Shown piece after piece: positions 1 through 7,662 of a DNA stretch of 64,000 nt. How positions within the stretch are numbered: the stretch's first letter is position 1; each line of letters starts with the position of its first letter. The notes below the pieces were generated by a model, which searched no databases, had not been told where the DNA came from, and was given only the letters and a program-made list of their open reading frames with translations. Source of the stretch: Alphaproteobacteria bacterium (GTDB lineage: Bacteria > Pseudomonadota > Alphaproteobacteria > Rhizobiales > Xanthobacteraceae); contig VBAH01000012.1 of NCBI GenBank assembly GCA_005884685.1, positions 1 through 64,000 on the forward strand. Reading direction: 5' to 3'. The position numbers and the translations under genes are program-made.

Positions 1-1
1 A

Positions 2-430
2 CTGGAAGGCAAAGCGCGCTCGGCGTTTCGTGGCGCGTTCCTCGGCGTCGAATCGCTCGGCTGGTCCACCTTGGTGCAGATCGTCGAGGCGGGTGCGGCC
101 GATCGCGCGGCGCTGGTCGAGACGTTGGCGCAGCAGCTGGTCGCCCATCTCGGCGCGCCGGATATTGCTGCTGCGCGCGCGGCGGCCGAGGAGGAGGTCG
201 CATTTGTGGAGTCGCTGTGCAATCACCCGGCGGACACGTTGATCGCGGTGCATCGCACCTTCGAGGACGGCGACGTGCGCGAGGCGTTCCGCACTCTCCA
301 CCCGCGCGGCGACAGGAAGCCGATGCGCGCGTTCTCGTTTCTCGAAGTCGAGGGCGAAGAGGAGCCGGCCGAGGAAGTGGACCTGGTCGCGCTCGCCCAC
401 TCTGGCAAGGTTAGCACGCAGGATCGTTGA
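2..430 (+). CDS. DUF6505-like formate dehydrogenase accessory protein, 5' truncated
   Basis: The reading frame is open from the left edge of the window, so the N-terminus is missing; about 142 C-terminal residues are visible. The visible part begins LEGKARSAFRG, then FLGVESLGWST, and ends in an acidic stretch (EGEEEPAEEVD). I recognise this as resembling the DUF6505 family, which sits near formate dehydrogenase operons in Bradyrhizobium relatives. Its biochemical role is unknown to me; position suggests a part in maturation or regulation of the molybdenum enzyme. It is followed by about 600 bp of repeats before the next gene, an unusual separation for this cluster. The family call rests on remembered sequence and on context. 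Confidence 0.6.
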   Translation: MEGKARSAFRGAFLGVESLGWSTLVQIVEAGAADRAALVETLAQQLVAHLGAPDIAAARAAAEEEVAFVESLCNHPADTLIAVHRTFEDGDVREAFRTLHPRGDRKPMRAFSFLEVEGEEEPAEEVDLVALAHSGKVSTQDR

Positions 431-522
431 TGGACGATCCGAAGGAAACTGGAATTGCGATGTCAATGGGATCGCCGGACGAGCCGCAGGCTCCGTCACC
501 TCCCCGGGTGAGGCTCGCGTCC

Positions 523-605
523 GTAGGGCGCAATAAGCGACGCGAAGCGGAGCGCATTGCGCCCGGAGGAGCGGCGCAGTGCGCTTTGCTTACTGCGCCC
601 TACGG
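523..605. repeat. Dispersed palindromic repeat, family B, copy 1
   Basis: The unit begins GTAGGGCGCAATAAG and ends in the inverse TTACTGCGCCCTACGG, with an inner inverted pair around GCGCATTGCGCC/GGCGCAGTGCGC. It forms a long imperfect stem. Further copies lie at 15516-15596 and 38289-38399, always next to gene ends. It is non-coding, although short spurious reading frames run through it. Confidence 0.85.
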
Positions 606-696
606 CACTGGCGCAAACTGAACGCGAGCGAGGATGAGATCGTAATGGCGAATGGATTGCCAGACGAGCCGCAGGCTCCGTCACCTCCCCCTGAAA

Positions 697-849
697 GGGG
701 GAGGTACACGGAGTGCGCGGCACCATCCAGCGCCGAACGAGAAGTAACGTGAAAGACTTCTGGCTTTCCTGCGGCCATCATTTGCTCGACCGCGACACGG
801 GCGGGAGGCTCGTCGTGACCGTATCTCGCGCGGCCGGGCGCTGGCGCGC
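697..849 (+). pseudogene. Decayed duplicate of the 5' end of the DUF6352 gene
   Basis: Bases 697-821 match 991-1115 at an offset of 294 bp with about six mismatches. They include the ribosome-binding region GAGAAG, the GTG start (749 here, 1043 in the intact gene) and 24 codons encoding VKDFWLSCGHHLLDRDTGG. A 17-bp segment of the intact gene (1115-1131) is then missing; similarity resumes with GTATCTCGCGCGGCC and fades near 849. The deletion shifts the frame, leaving a possible 66-residue nonsense peptide ending at 949. The copy starts exactly inside a CCTCCCC-type palindrome, as does the intact copy, which points to repeat-associated duplication. Copy and decay are seen directly; the mechanism is inferred. 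Confidence 0.85.
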
Positions 850-871
850 CGACCTCGCCCACGCTTCTTCA

Positions 872-998
872 CCCTCCCCTGAAAGGGGAGGTCGGGCCCC
901 CGCAGGCGGTCCGGGGAGGGGTCATCGTGAACCACCCGCCGCAAATTGACCCCCACCCGACGCGCTGCGCGCGTCGACCTCCCCCTTTCAGGGGGAGG
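872..998. repeat. Intergenic palindrome mosaic, family C
   Basis: A CTCCCCTGAAAGGGGAG hairpin (872-891), a spacer containing GGTCCGGGGAGGGG and CCCCCACCCGAC, and a second hairpin CTCCCCCTTTCAGGGGGAG (978-998). The same order of parts recurs at 11513-11683. A single hairpin of the family also lies at 684-704. Together with 431-748 this fills the 612-bp gap before the DUF6352 gene; a 28-bp direct repeat (GACGAGCCGCAGGCTCCGTC core) occurs at 478-506 and 662-690. Confidence 0.8.
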
Positions 999-1042
999 TG
1001 CACGGAGTGCGCCGCACCATCCAGCGCCGAACGAGAAGTAAC

Positions 1043-2047
1043 GTGAAAGACTTCTGGCTCTCCTGCGGGCACCATTTGCTCGACCGCGACACGGGCGGCG
1101 GGCTCGTCGTGACCGACGAGTTTCTCAAGGTGTATCTCGCGCGGCCCGAGCTGGCGCCGCCGGCGGACGCCTGCGTGGTCGAGAAGACGTTGCACGCCGC
1201 GCTGATGGCCGATCCGCGCCGTGCGGTTTCCGCCGAAGACATCGTGGCGATTGCCGACGCGGATGCGCGCGAGAACTGGCAGGTGATGCTCGCGTTCCGC
1301 GATCGCCTGACGCGCCAGCGCACGCTCGAGGCGGCGTATCTCGACATCGTGCGCTCGGGCGCCAAGGTTCCGCACATCTTTCTCAATCAGCTCGTGCACG
1401 TGATCCTGCGCAATGCGCTCGACGGCTGCGACGATCCGTTCGTGCTGCGCGCGGCCGAACTGTTCTTCCGCACGCAGCGCATGACCCAGCACGAAGGCTC
1501 GCTGATCGCCGCCGACGAGGAAACGATCGCCGGCACCTCGAACACGCCGGCTTCGCCGCTCGTCTCGATGCTCGGCATCCCGGCCGAGGCCGAGATCGAC
1601 ATCATGTCGGACGACAATGCGGCGCATTACTTCGAGCACAGCGACCTGTTTCATGTCGCGCTCGACATGACGGCCGGGCGGCGCGGACTCGTTGCGCTCG
1701 CCGAGGCGATGCGGCGCTGGATCGCGCATCTGCTCAATGTCGACGTTGCGATCGAGCCGCTCGCCGAGTTGCGGGAGGCGAAACTCACCTGGTATGTCGG
1801 CCTCGATTCCGAGGGGAGCCGGATCGGCGATCTCTTGTGGAACGGCGATGAGCTCGACGAGGCGACCGCGGCGCGCGTGGTCGGGTTGTTCCGCCTCACG
1901 TTCCGCGATCCCGATGTCGCGATGGACAAGGTGCGCGGCGATCCGGTCTACCTGATCCTCGCGATGACGAACGACAAGCTGTTGCGCTTCAAGCCGCAGA
2001 ACCTCGTCACCGGCCTGCCGGTGCGCCACCTGGAAGCCGTCACATGA
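1043..2047 (+). CDS. DUF6352 family protein of the formate dehydrogenase cluster
   Basis: A 334-residue protein with no signal peptide, probably cytoplasmic. It begins VKDFWLSCGHHLLDRD and contains the stretch VPHIFLNQLVHVILRNALDG typical, as I remember it, of DUF6352 proteins found beside alphaproteobacterial formate dehydrogenases. The GTG at 1043 is chosen because GAGAAG stands at spacing distance upstream; a longer frame opening near 998 would start inside a palindromic repeat. The stop overlaps the next ATG by four bases, so translation with the DUF3305 gene is probably coupled. No enzymatic motif is visible. A damaged copy of its first 24 codons lies 294 bp upstream. Confidence 0.75.
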   Translation: MKDFWLSCGHHLLDRDTGGGLVVTDEFLKVYLARPELAPPADACVVEKTLHAALMADPRRAVSAEDIVAIADADARENWQVMLAFRDRLTRQRTLEAAYLDIVRSGAKVPHIFLNQLVHVILRNALDGCDDPFVLRAAELFFRTQRMTQHEGSLIAADEETIAGTSNTPASPLVSMLGIPAEAEIDIMSDDNAAHYFEHSDLFHVALDMTAGRRGLVALAEAMRRWIAHLLNVDVAIEPLAELREAKLTWYVGLDSEGSRIGDLLWNGDELDEATAARVVGLFRLTFRDPDVAMDKVRGDPVYLILAMTNDKLLRFKPQNLVTGLPVRHLEAVT

Positions 2048-2559
2048 GTCCCGCCGCAACGCCGCTGCTGCGCATTCCGGTCGGCGTCGTGGTGGCGCGC
2101 CACAAGGCGGCCTCGCAGTGGATCGACTACACCTGGGCGCCGGTTGCGGTGCTGCATGGCGTGCCCGAGACGGCGCCATGGACGGTGCTGCGCCACGAAG
2201 GCGACGCGACGATGTATTATGCCGGCAGCGCCGACGTTGACCTCTATCGGTCCGAGACGACCTTCTATCGCGACAATCTCGCGAGCGGCGCCCCGTCGCT
2301 GTGGGTCGTGATGACGCCGGCCGAAGCCGAACCGCCGTATCGGCTCGTTGCCGTGACGGCCGATCCGGCCGAAGGCGAGGGCTTCACCGAAACGGCGGCC
2401 AATCTGGTCGAGCGCGTACCGATGCCGGATTCGATCCAGCAGATCGTTGCGGCGTTCGTTGCCGAGCACCATGTCGAGCGGCAGTTCTTCAAGCGCAAGC
2501 GCGACCGCCAGGATACCGAGTCGCTGGCGCGGCGCGGCTATGGTGATCACGATGACTGA
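2044..2559 (+). CDS. DUF3305 domain protein
   Basis: A 171-residue, probably cytoplasmic protein. The beginning (RIPVGVVVARHKAASQWIDY) and the central LWVVMT segment are typical of DUF3305, a family found next to DUF3306 and TorD-type chaperones in formate dehydrogenase operons. The C-terminus is highly charged (FFKRKRDRQDTES). The start overlaps the DUF6352 stop by 4 bp, and the stop overlaps the beginning of the DUF3306 gene. The biochemical role is not established to my knowledge; an assembly or maturation function is inferred from strict co-occurrence. Confidence 0.85.
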   Translation: MSPAATPLLRIPVGVVVARHKAASQWIDYTWAPVAVLHGVPETAPWTVLRHEGDATMYYAGSADVDLYRSETTFYRDNLASGAPSLWVVMTPAEAEPPYRLVAVTADPAEGEGFTETAANLVERVPMPDSIQQIVAAFVAEHHVERQFFKRKRDRQDTESLARRGYGDHDD

Positions 2560-3259
2560 GGAGGATTTCCTCAAGCGCTGGTCGCGCCGCAAGCGCGCGG
2601 CGGACGCCGCGAAACCGGGCCCGCCCGGGCCCGAAACAGGCGCGCCCGGCGCCGCCGCGCCGCAGGAAGTTGCTGCCGACCCGAGTGGGGACGCCGCGGA
2701 AGCCGAATTCGATCCCGCGACTCTGCCGCCGATCGACTCGATCACGGCGGTGTCGGACATCACGGCCTTTTTACGTGCCGGTGTGCCGGCCGAGCTGACG
2801 CGTGCGGCCCTTCGCCGCGTGTGGACGACCGATCCGGCAATCAGAAACTTTGTCGGCCTCGCGGAGAATGCCTGGGATTTCACCGATCCGAACGCCATGC
2901 CGGGATTTGGGCCGCTCGAATCGAGCGACGAGGTCCGGCGCATGATCGCGCAGGTGGTTGACCAGATCGGTGAAGCGGCGCGGACCAAAGCCGAAGAGGA
3001 ACGCCCATCAGACGCCGAAGAGCCAAGCAATTCAGATGCTTCAGAGGCAATGACGGCTTCGGAGCGGCAACAGAGGACGTTGCCCGAGAGCGCGCATGCG
3101 CCCCTCCCCGTCGCGGCAATCGCCCCCGCAGAATCAAGCGGGCAAGTATTGCTGCAAAGCAACAAAGAAGATGGTGCAGTGCAGCGCGACGCCACGGAAG
3201 ATGTCAAGCATACGAAACAATCATCTCATCGCATTCATGGGGGCGCACTGCCTCGCTAA
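2540..3259 (+). CDS. DUF3306 domain protein
   Basis: A 239-residue protein with the DUF3306 signature EEDFLKRWSRRKRAADA at its N-terminus and the core LPPIDSITAVSDITAFLRAGVP followed by LTRAALRRVWTTDPAIRNFVG. The C-terminal third is low in complexity, rich in Ser, Glu and Gln, and looks disordered. ATG at 2540 and ATG at 2552 (MTEEDF) are both possible starts; the second fits the family better, and neither has a clear ribosome binding site. Both lie inside the end of the DUF3305 gene, so coupling is expected. Function unknown; the DUF3305-DUF3306 pair accompanies formate dehydrogenase. Confidence 0.85.
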   Translation: MVITMTEEDFLKRWSRRKRAADAAKPGPPGPETGAPGAAAPQEVAADPSGDAAEAEFDPATLPPIDSITAVSDITAFLRAGVPAELTRAALRRVWTTDPAIRNFVGLAENAWDFTDPNAMPGFGPLESSDEVRRMIAQVVDQIGEAARTKAEEERPSDAEEPSNSDASEAMTASERQQRTLPESAHAPLPVAAIAPAESSGQVLLQSNKEDGAVQRDATEDVKHTKQSSHRIHGGALPR

Positions 3260-3373
3260 ACGAAAGATATAGCCTCCGTCTATTGCCCGGCTATTGACCA
3301 CACGCCATTGCAAGATTTAGCCTTTTGAACGGTTCTCAAGTGTGCGGGGCGGCACGGCTGAGTGCTTTTCGGA

Positions 3374-4147
3374 ATGCGTGACCCGGGTTTGAGCGCAGCG
3401 ATCCAGGCGGTCGGCGGAGTTTCCGAACTCGCCCGCCGCGTCGGCATTTCGCAGCCATCCGTTTCGAACTGGGACAAGGTTCCCGCCGAGCGCGTGCTGG
3501 TGGTCGAGGATGCGACCGGTGTGCCGCGCGTGCGCCTGCGCCCCGATCTCTACCGCGAACAGCCGCCGGCCAATGTCGACGAAGTCGATCTCGCGCGCGC
3601 GCAGGAGTACGCGCTGCTCTCCGCGCTGCTCGCCCGCGCCCCCGGCACCGAACTGCTCGCGCGGATCGCGCGGATCGGCGGCGACGCGAGCCCGCTCGGC
3701 GTCGCGCACATCGCGCTCGCCGAAGCCGCCGCGCGCGTGAAGACCGACGCCATCGAGCGCGAGTATTTCGATCTCTTCATCGGGCTCGGGCGCGGCGAGC
3801 TCTTGCCCTATGGCTCGTACTATCTCACCGGCTTCCTCAATGAGCGTCCGCTCGCGCGCCTGCGGGATGATCTGGCCGCCTTCGGGGTTGAACGTGTCGA
3901 GGGCAACTGCGAACCGGAGGATCACGCCGCGACGCTCTGCGAGATCATGGCTGGGCTTGTGGCCGGGCGGTTTCCGGCGCCGGACGGCGCGGAGCGCAGG
4001 CTGTTCGACAAGCACATGGCGCCGTGGATCGGGCGTTTCTTTGCCGATCTCGAGCGCGCCCAGTCTGCCGGGTTTTATCGCCACGTCGGCACGCTCGGCC
4101 GCGTGTTCGTCGAAATCGAAACGGAAGCCTTTGCGCTCCCCGGCTGA
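3374..4147 (+). CDS. Helix-turn-helix/TorD fusion, molybdoenzyme chaperone
   Basis: A 257-residue two-domain protein. Residues 1-62 look like a Cro/YdaS-type DNA-binding domain: AIQAVGGVSELARRVGISQPSVSNW, then VPAERVLVVEDATGVPRVRLRPDLY. Residues 72-257 form an all-helical TorD/DmsD-like chaperone with the signature EYFDLFIGLGRGELLPYGSY. TorD chaperones bind TAT signals or apoenzyme and guard cofactor insertion; here the client is presumably the alpha subunit encoded next. The DNA-binding half suggests the chaperone may also report enzyme maturation to transcription (inference). ATG 3374 is preferred over GTG 3362; neither has a strong ribosome binding site. A 36-bp gap precedes the TAT peptide gene. 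Confidence 0.8.
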   Translation: MRDPGLSAAIQAVGGVSELARRVGISQPSVSNWDKVPAERVLVVEDATGVPRVRLRPDLYREQPPANVDEVDLARAQEYALLSALLARAPGTELLARIARIGGDASPLGVAHIALAEAAARVKTDAIEREYFDLFIGLGRGELLPYGSYYLTGFLNERPLARLRDDLAAFGVERVEGNCEPEDHAATLCEIMAGLVAGRFPAPDGAERRLFDKHMAPWIGRFFADLERAQSAGFYRHVGTLGRVFVEIETEAFALPG

Positions 4148-4183
4148 GGGACAGCGCCATCAAAGACCGAGGAGGACAGCGCG

Positions 4184-4384
4184 ATGCAAACCAAAGGCAA
4201 GACGACGGTCGGACGTCGTGACTTCCTTCGCGTGTTGGGCGTTGGCGCGACGGCTGCCGCCGCGGCGCCGCTTGGCAACCAGGCGAAAGCCGACACCGAG
4301 AACAACGATGAGAAGCGCAAGGCGCGATACAAGGAAACCGAGCACGTGAAGGCTTTCTATCGCGTCAACCGCTATCCGAGCTGA
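4184..4384 (+). CDS. Small TAT-signal protein of the formate dehydrogenase region
   Basis: A 66-residue protein with a twin-arginine motif GRRDFLRV at residues 10-17 and the hydrophobic stretch GVGATAAAAAPLG, followed by a short charged tail ending HVKAFYRVNRYPS. It matches what is known as the formate dehydrogenase region TAT target, a small conserved protein encoded just before the alpha subunit. A strong ribosome binding site, GAGGAGG, lies upstream. Its function is unknown; it may be a TAT-exported partner or a small subunit. It ends 11 bp before the alpha-subunit start. Confidence 0.85.
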   Translation: MQTKGKTTVGRRDFLRVLGVGATAAAAAPLGNQAKADTENNDEKRKARYKETEHVKAFYRVNRYPS

Positions 4385-4395
4385 GGGAGGCACCT

Positions 4396-7300
4396 GTGCT
4401 GATCAAAAGAACCGAACGCCAGGCGCGCCGCGGCTCGTTGAGCACGGCGCTCGCCGGTCACACCGGCGGCGGGGTCGACCGCCGCACGTTCCTGCGCCGT
4501 TCCGGCATCGCGGCAGGCTCGCTTGCCGCATTGGGCGCGCTGCCGCTCGGCAGGGTGCGCAAGGCCGAGGCCGGCCCGCCGCCGGCGCGCGGCGCGGCCG
4601 TCACGCTGCGCAAGAACATCTGCACGCACTGCTCGGTCGGCTGCACCGTGATGGCCGAAGTGTCGAACGGCGTGTGGATCGGACAGGAGCCCGGCTGGGA
4701 TTCGCCGATCAACCGCGGCTCGCATTGCGCCAAGGGCGCGGCGACGCGCGAGCTCGTCCACAGCGACCGGCGGCTGCGCTATCCCATGAAGCTGGTGAAC
4801 GGCCAGTGGACGCGCGTCTCCTGGGATCAGGCGATCAACGAGATCGGCGACAAGCTCAACGCGATCCGCGAAAAGTCGGGGCCGGATTCGGTCTACTGGC
4901 TCGGCTCGGCCAAGTTCACCAACGAGTCCGCCTATCTCAACCGCAAATTCGCGGCGTTCTGGGGCACCAACAACTCGGACCACCAGGCGCGCATCTGTCA
5001 CTCGACCACCGTCGCCGGCGTCGCCAATACCTGGGGCTACGGCGCGATGACCAACAGCTACAACGACATCCGCAACGCCAAGACCATGATCATCATGGGT
5101 GGCAATCCGGCCGAGGCGCATCCGGTGTCGCTGCAGCACGTGCTGGCCGGCAAGGAGTTGAACCGCGCCAACATGATCGTGATCGATCCGCGCATGACGC
5201 GCACCGCCGCGCACGCGACCGAATACGTGCGCATCCGCTCCGGCACCGACATTCCGGTGATCTACGGAATGTTGTGGCACATCTTCAAGAACGGCTGGGA
5301 GGACAAGGAGTTCATCCAGCAGCGCGTCTACGGCATGGACGACATCCGCAAGGACAAGACCATGATCATCATGGGTGGCAATCCGGCCGAGGCGCATCCG
5401 GTGTCGCTGCAGCACGTGCTGGCCGGCAAGGAGTTGAACCGCGCCAACATGATCGTGATCGATCCGCGCATGACGCGCACCGCCGCGCACGCGACCGAAT
5501 ACGTGCGCATCCGCTCCGGCACCGACATTCCGGTGATCTACGGAATGTTGTGGCACATCTTCAAGAACGGCTGGGAGGACAAGGAGTTCATCCAGCAGCG
5601 CGTCTACGGCATGGACGACATCCGCAAGGAGGTCGCGAAGTGGACGCCCGATGAAGTCGAGCGCGTCTCCGGCGTCCCCGGCGCGCAGCTCGAGCGCGTC
5701 GCCAAGATGTTCGCGACCGAGAAGCCCGCGACCCTGATCTGGTGCATGGGCGCGACCCAGCACACCGTCGGCACCGCCAACGTGCGCGCGTTCTGCATCG
5801 CGCTGCTCGCGACCGGCAACGTCGGCAAGTTCGGCACCGGCGCCAACATCTTCCGCGGCCACACCAACGTGCAGGGCGCGACCGATCTCGGCCTCGATAT
5901 CGTGACCCTGCCGCTCTACTACGGCCTGGTCGAAGGCGCGTGGCGCCATTGGTGCCGCGTATGGGAAGTCGACTACGCCTGGATGGCCTCGCGCTTCGAC
6001 ACCATCAACGGGCCGGACGGCAAGCCGGTCAAGATGATGGAGACGCCGGGCATTCCGTCGACCCGCTGGTTCGACGCCGCGATGTATCCGAAGGATCAGG
6101 TGTCGCAGAAGGACAACCTGAAGGCCATGATCGTGATGGGCCACGGCGGCAACACCGTGACCCGCATGCCGCAGGCGGCGCAGGGCATCGAGAAGCTCGA
6201 CCTGCTGGTCGTCGCCGATCCGGTGCCGACCACCTGGGCGGTGCTCTCGGAGCGCAAGAACGACACCTATCTGCTGCCGATCGCCACGAGCTACGAGACG
6301 AGCGGCTCGCGCACCTCGTCGAACCGCTCGATCCAGTGGGGCGAGCAGATCGTCAAGCCGATCTTCGAGGCCAAGGACGACAACGAGGTGATGTACCGGC
6401 TGGCGACCAAGCTCGGCTTCGCCGACAAGATGTTCAAGAACATCAAGGTCGAGAACAACGTGCCTGTCGCCGAGGACATCCTGCGCGAGATCAACCGCGG
6501 CGGCTGGTCGACCGGCTACTGCGGCCAGTCGCCAGAGCGGCTGAAGGCGCACATGAAGAACCAGGACAAGTTCGACCTGGTGTCGCTGCGCGCGCCGAAG
6601 GAGCTGCCGGAGATCGGCGGCGACTATTACGGCCTGCCGTGGCCATGCTGGGGCACGCCGGAGCTGCGCCATCCCGGCACGCACACGCTCTACAACACCA
6701 ACCTCCATGTGATGGAGGGCGGCGGCACGTTCCGCGCCCGCTTCGGCGTCGAGCGCGTGGTCAAGGTCAAGGTGATGGAGAACGGGGTCGAGGTCGAGAA
6801 GGAGGAGAAGCACAATCTTCTCGCCGAAGGCTCCTATTCCAAGGATAGCGAGATCAAGGACGGCTATCCGGAGTTCACCTACGGTGTGCTCAAGCGGCTC
6901 GGCTGGGACAAGGACCTGACCGAGGCCGAGCTGGCGGTGATCAACCGGATCAATCCGGCGACGCCGGATGCGGTGTCGTGGTCGATCGACCTCTCGGGCG
7001 GCATCCAGCGCGTCGCGATGAAGCACGGCTGCATCCACTACGGCAACGGCAAGGCGCGCGCCAATGCGTTCGGCCTGCCGGATGCCATCCCGGTGCATCG
7101 CGAGCCGATCTATACGCCGCGGCCGGATCTGGTCGCGAAGTATCCGACCTTGCCGAACGCACGCCAGTTCCGCATGCCGAACGTCGGCTTCGACGTGCAG
7201 AAGGCCGCGGTGGAGAAAGGGATCGCGAAGAGCTTCCCGATCATCCTCACCTCGGGCCGCCTGGTCGAATACGAAGGCGGCGGCGAGGAAACCCGCTCCA

Positions 7301-7650
7301 ACAAGTGGCTCGCCGAATTGCAGCAGGACATGTTCATCGAGGTCAATCCTGCGGATGCGGCCGACCGCGGCATCAAGGACGGCGGCTGGGTGTGGGTGAC
7401 GGGCGCCGAGAACGCGTCCAAGGCGCGGATGAAGGCGCTGGTGACCGAGCGCGTCGGCAAGGGCGTCGCGTGGTGTCCGTTCCATTTCGCGGGCTGGTTC
7501 CAGGGCGTCGACCAGCGCTCGAAATACCCCAAGGGGGCCGATCCGGTCGTGCTCGGCGAAAGCGTCAACACGCTCACCACCTACGGCTTCGATCCGGTGA
7601 CCGGCATGCAAGAGCCGAAAGCTACCCTCTGTCAGATCCGCGCGGCTTAA
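4396..7650 (+). CDS. fdhA: Formate dehydrogenase alpha (catalytic) subunit, TAT-exported, with internal duplication
   Basis: The molybdenum/tungsten bis-pterin catalytic subunit that oxidises formate to CO2, exported folded by the TAT system (RRTFLRRSG at 29-37). A [4Fe-4S] cluster is bound by C76, C79, C83 and C111. The metal ligand is Cys201 (codon TGT, motif QARICHSTT), so no selenocysteine is used. The length is 1084 residues, whereas I would expect about 990. The excess is a perfect tandem duplication: bases 5079-5354 are repeated at 5355-5630, so residues 229-319 reappear as 321-411. It keeps the frame but inserts a second copy of a pterin-domain segment (IDPRMTRTAAHATEYVRI), which should disturb folding unless the copy loops out. 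The GTG start has GGGAGG upstream. Beta and gamma subunits follow. Confidence 0.93.
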   Translation: MLIKRTERQARRGSLSTALAGHTGGGVDRRTFLRRSGIAAGSLAALGALPLGRVRKAEAGPPPARGAAVTLRKNICTHCSVGCTVMAEVSNGVWIGQEPGWDSPINRGSHCAKGAATRELVHSDRRLRYPMKLVNGQWTRVSWDQAINEIGDKLNAIREKSGPDSVYWLGSAKFTNESAYLNRKFAAFWGTNNSDHQARICHSTTVAGVANTWGYGAMTNSYNDIRNAKTMIIMGGNPAEAHPVSLQHVLAGKELNRANMIVIDPRMTRTAAHATEYVRIRSGTDIPVIYGMLWHIFKNGWEDKEFIQQRVYGMDDIRKDKTMIIMGGNPAEAHPVSLQHVLAGKELNRANMIVIDPRMTRTAAHATEYVRIRSGTDIPVIYGMLWHIFKNGWEDKEFIQQRVYGMDDIRKEVAKWTPDEVERVSGVPGAQLERVAKMFATEKPATLIWCMGATQHTVGTANVRAFCIALLATGNVGKFGTGANIFRGHTNVQGATDLGLDIVTLPLYYGLVEGAWRHWCRVWEVDYAWMASRFDTINGPDGKPVKMMETPGIPSTRWFDAAMYPKDQVSQKDNLKAMIVMGHGGNTVTRMPQAAQGIEKLDLLVVADPVPTTWAVLSERKNDTYLLPIATSYETSGSRTSSNRSIQWGEQIVKPIFEAKDDNEVMYRLATKLGFADKMFKNIKVENNVPVAEDILREINRGGWSTGYCGQSPERLKAHMKNQDKFDLVSLRAPKELPEIGGDYYGLPWPCWGTPELRHPGTHTLYNTNLHVMEGGGTFRARFGVERVVKVKVMENGVEVEKEEKHNLLAEGSYSKDSEIKDGYPEFTYGVLKRLGWDKDLTEAELAVINRINPATPDAVSWSIDLSGGIQRVAMKHGCIHYGNGKARANAFGLPDAIPVHREPIYTPRPDLVAKYPTLPNARQFRMPNVGFDVQKAAVEKGIAKSFPIILTSGRLVEYEGGGEETRSNKWLAELQQDMFIEVNPADAADRGIKDGGWVWVTGAENASKARMKALVTERVGKGVAWCPFHFAGWFQGVDQRSKYPKGADPVVLGESVNTLTTYGFDPVTGMQEPKATLCQIRAA
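5079..5630 (+). repeat. Perfect 276-bp tandem duplication inside fdhA
   Basis: Copy 1 is 5079-5354 and copy 2 is 5355-5630. By line-by-line comparison I find no difference between them. The unit is 92 codons, so the frame is kept. The ancestral ends share the 12-bp word ACGACATCCGCA (5065-5076 and the equivalent position at the end of the unit), suitable for slippage or unequal exchange. The identity means either a very recent event or an assembly error. Confidence 0.95.
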
Positions 7651-7662
7651 GGAGCAACGACC

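Noticed and set aside
430-621. A 63-codon frame starting at the ATG overlapping the DUF6505-like stop
   Set aside because: Most of it is translation of the family B palindrome and the 28-bp direct repeat. Only the first dozen residues could be native, so a real gene is not supported.
4996-4998. Selenocysteine in FdhA
   Set aside because: The metal-ligand codon is TGT (Cys201), and no in-frame TGA occurs in the gene.
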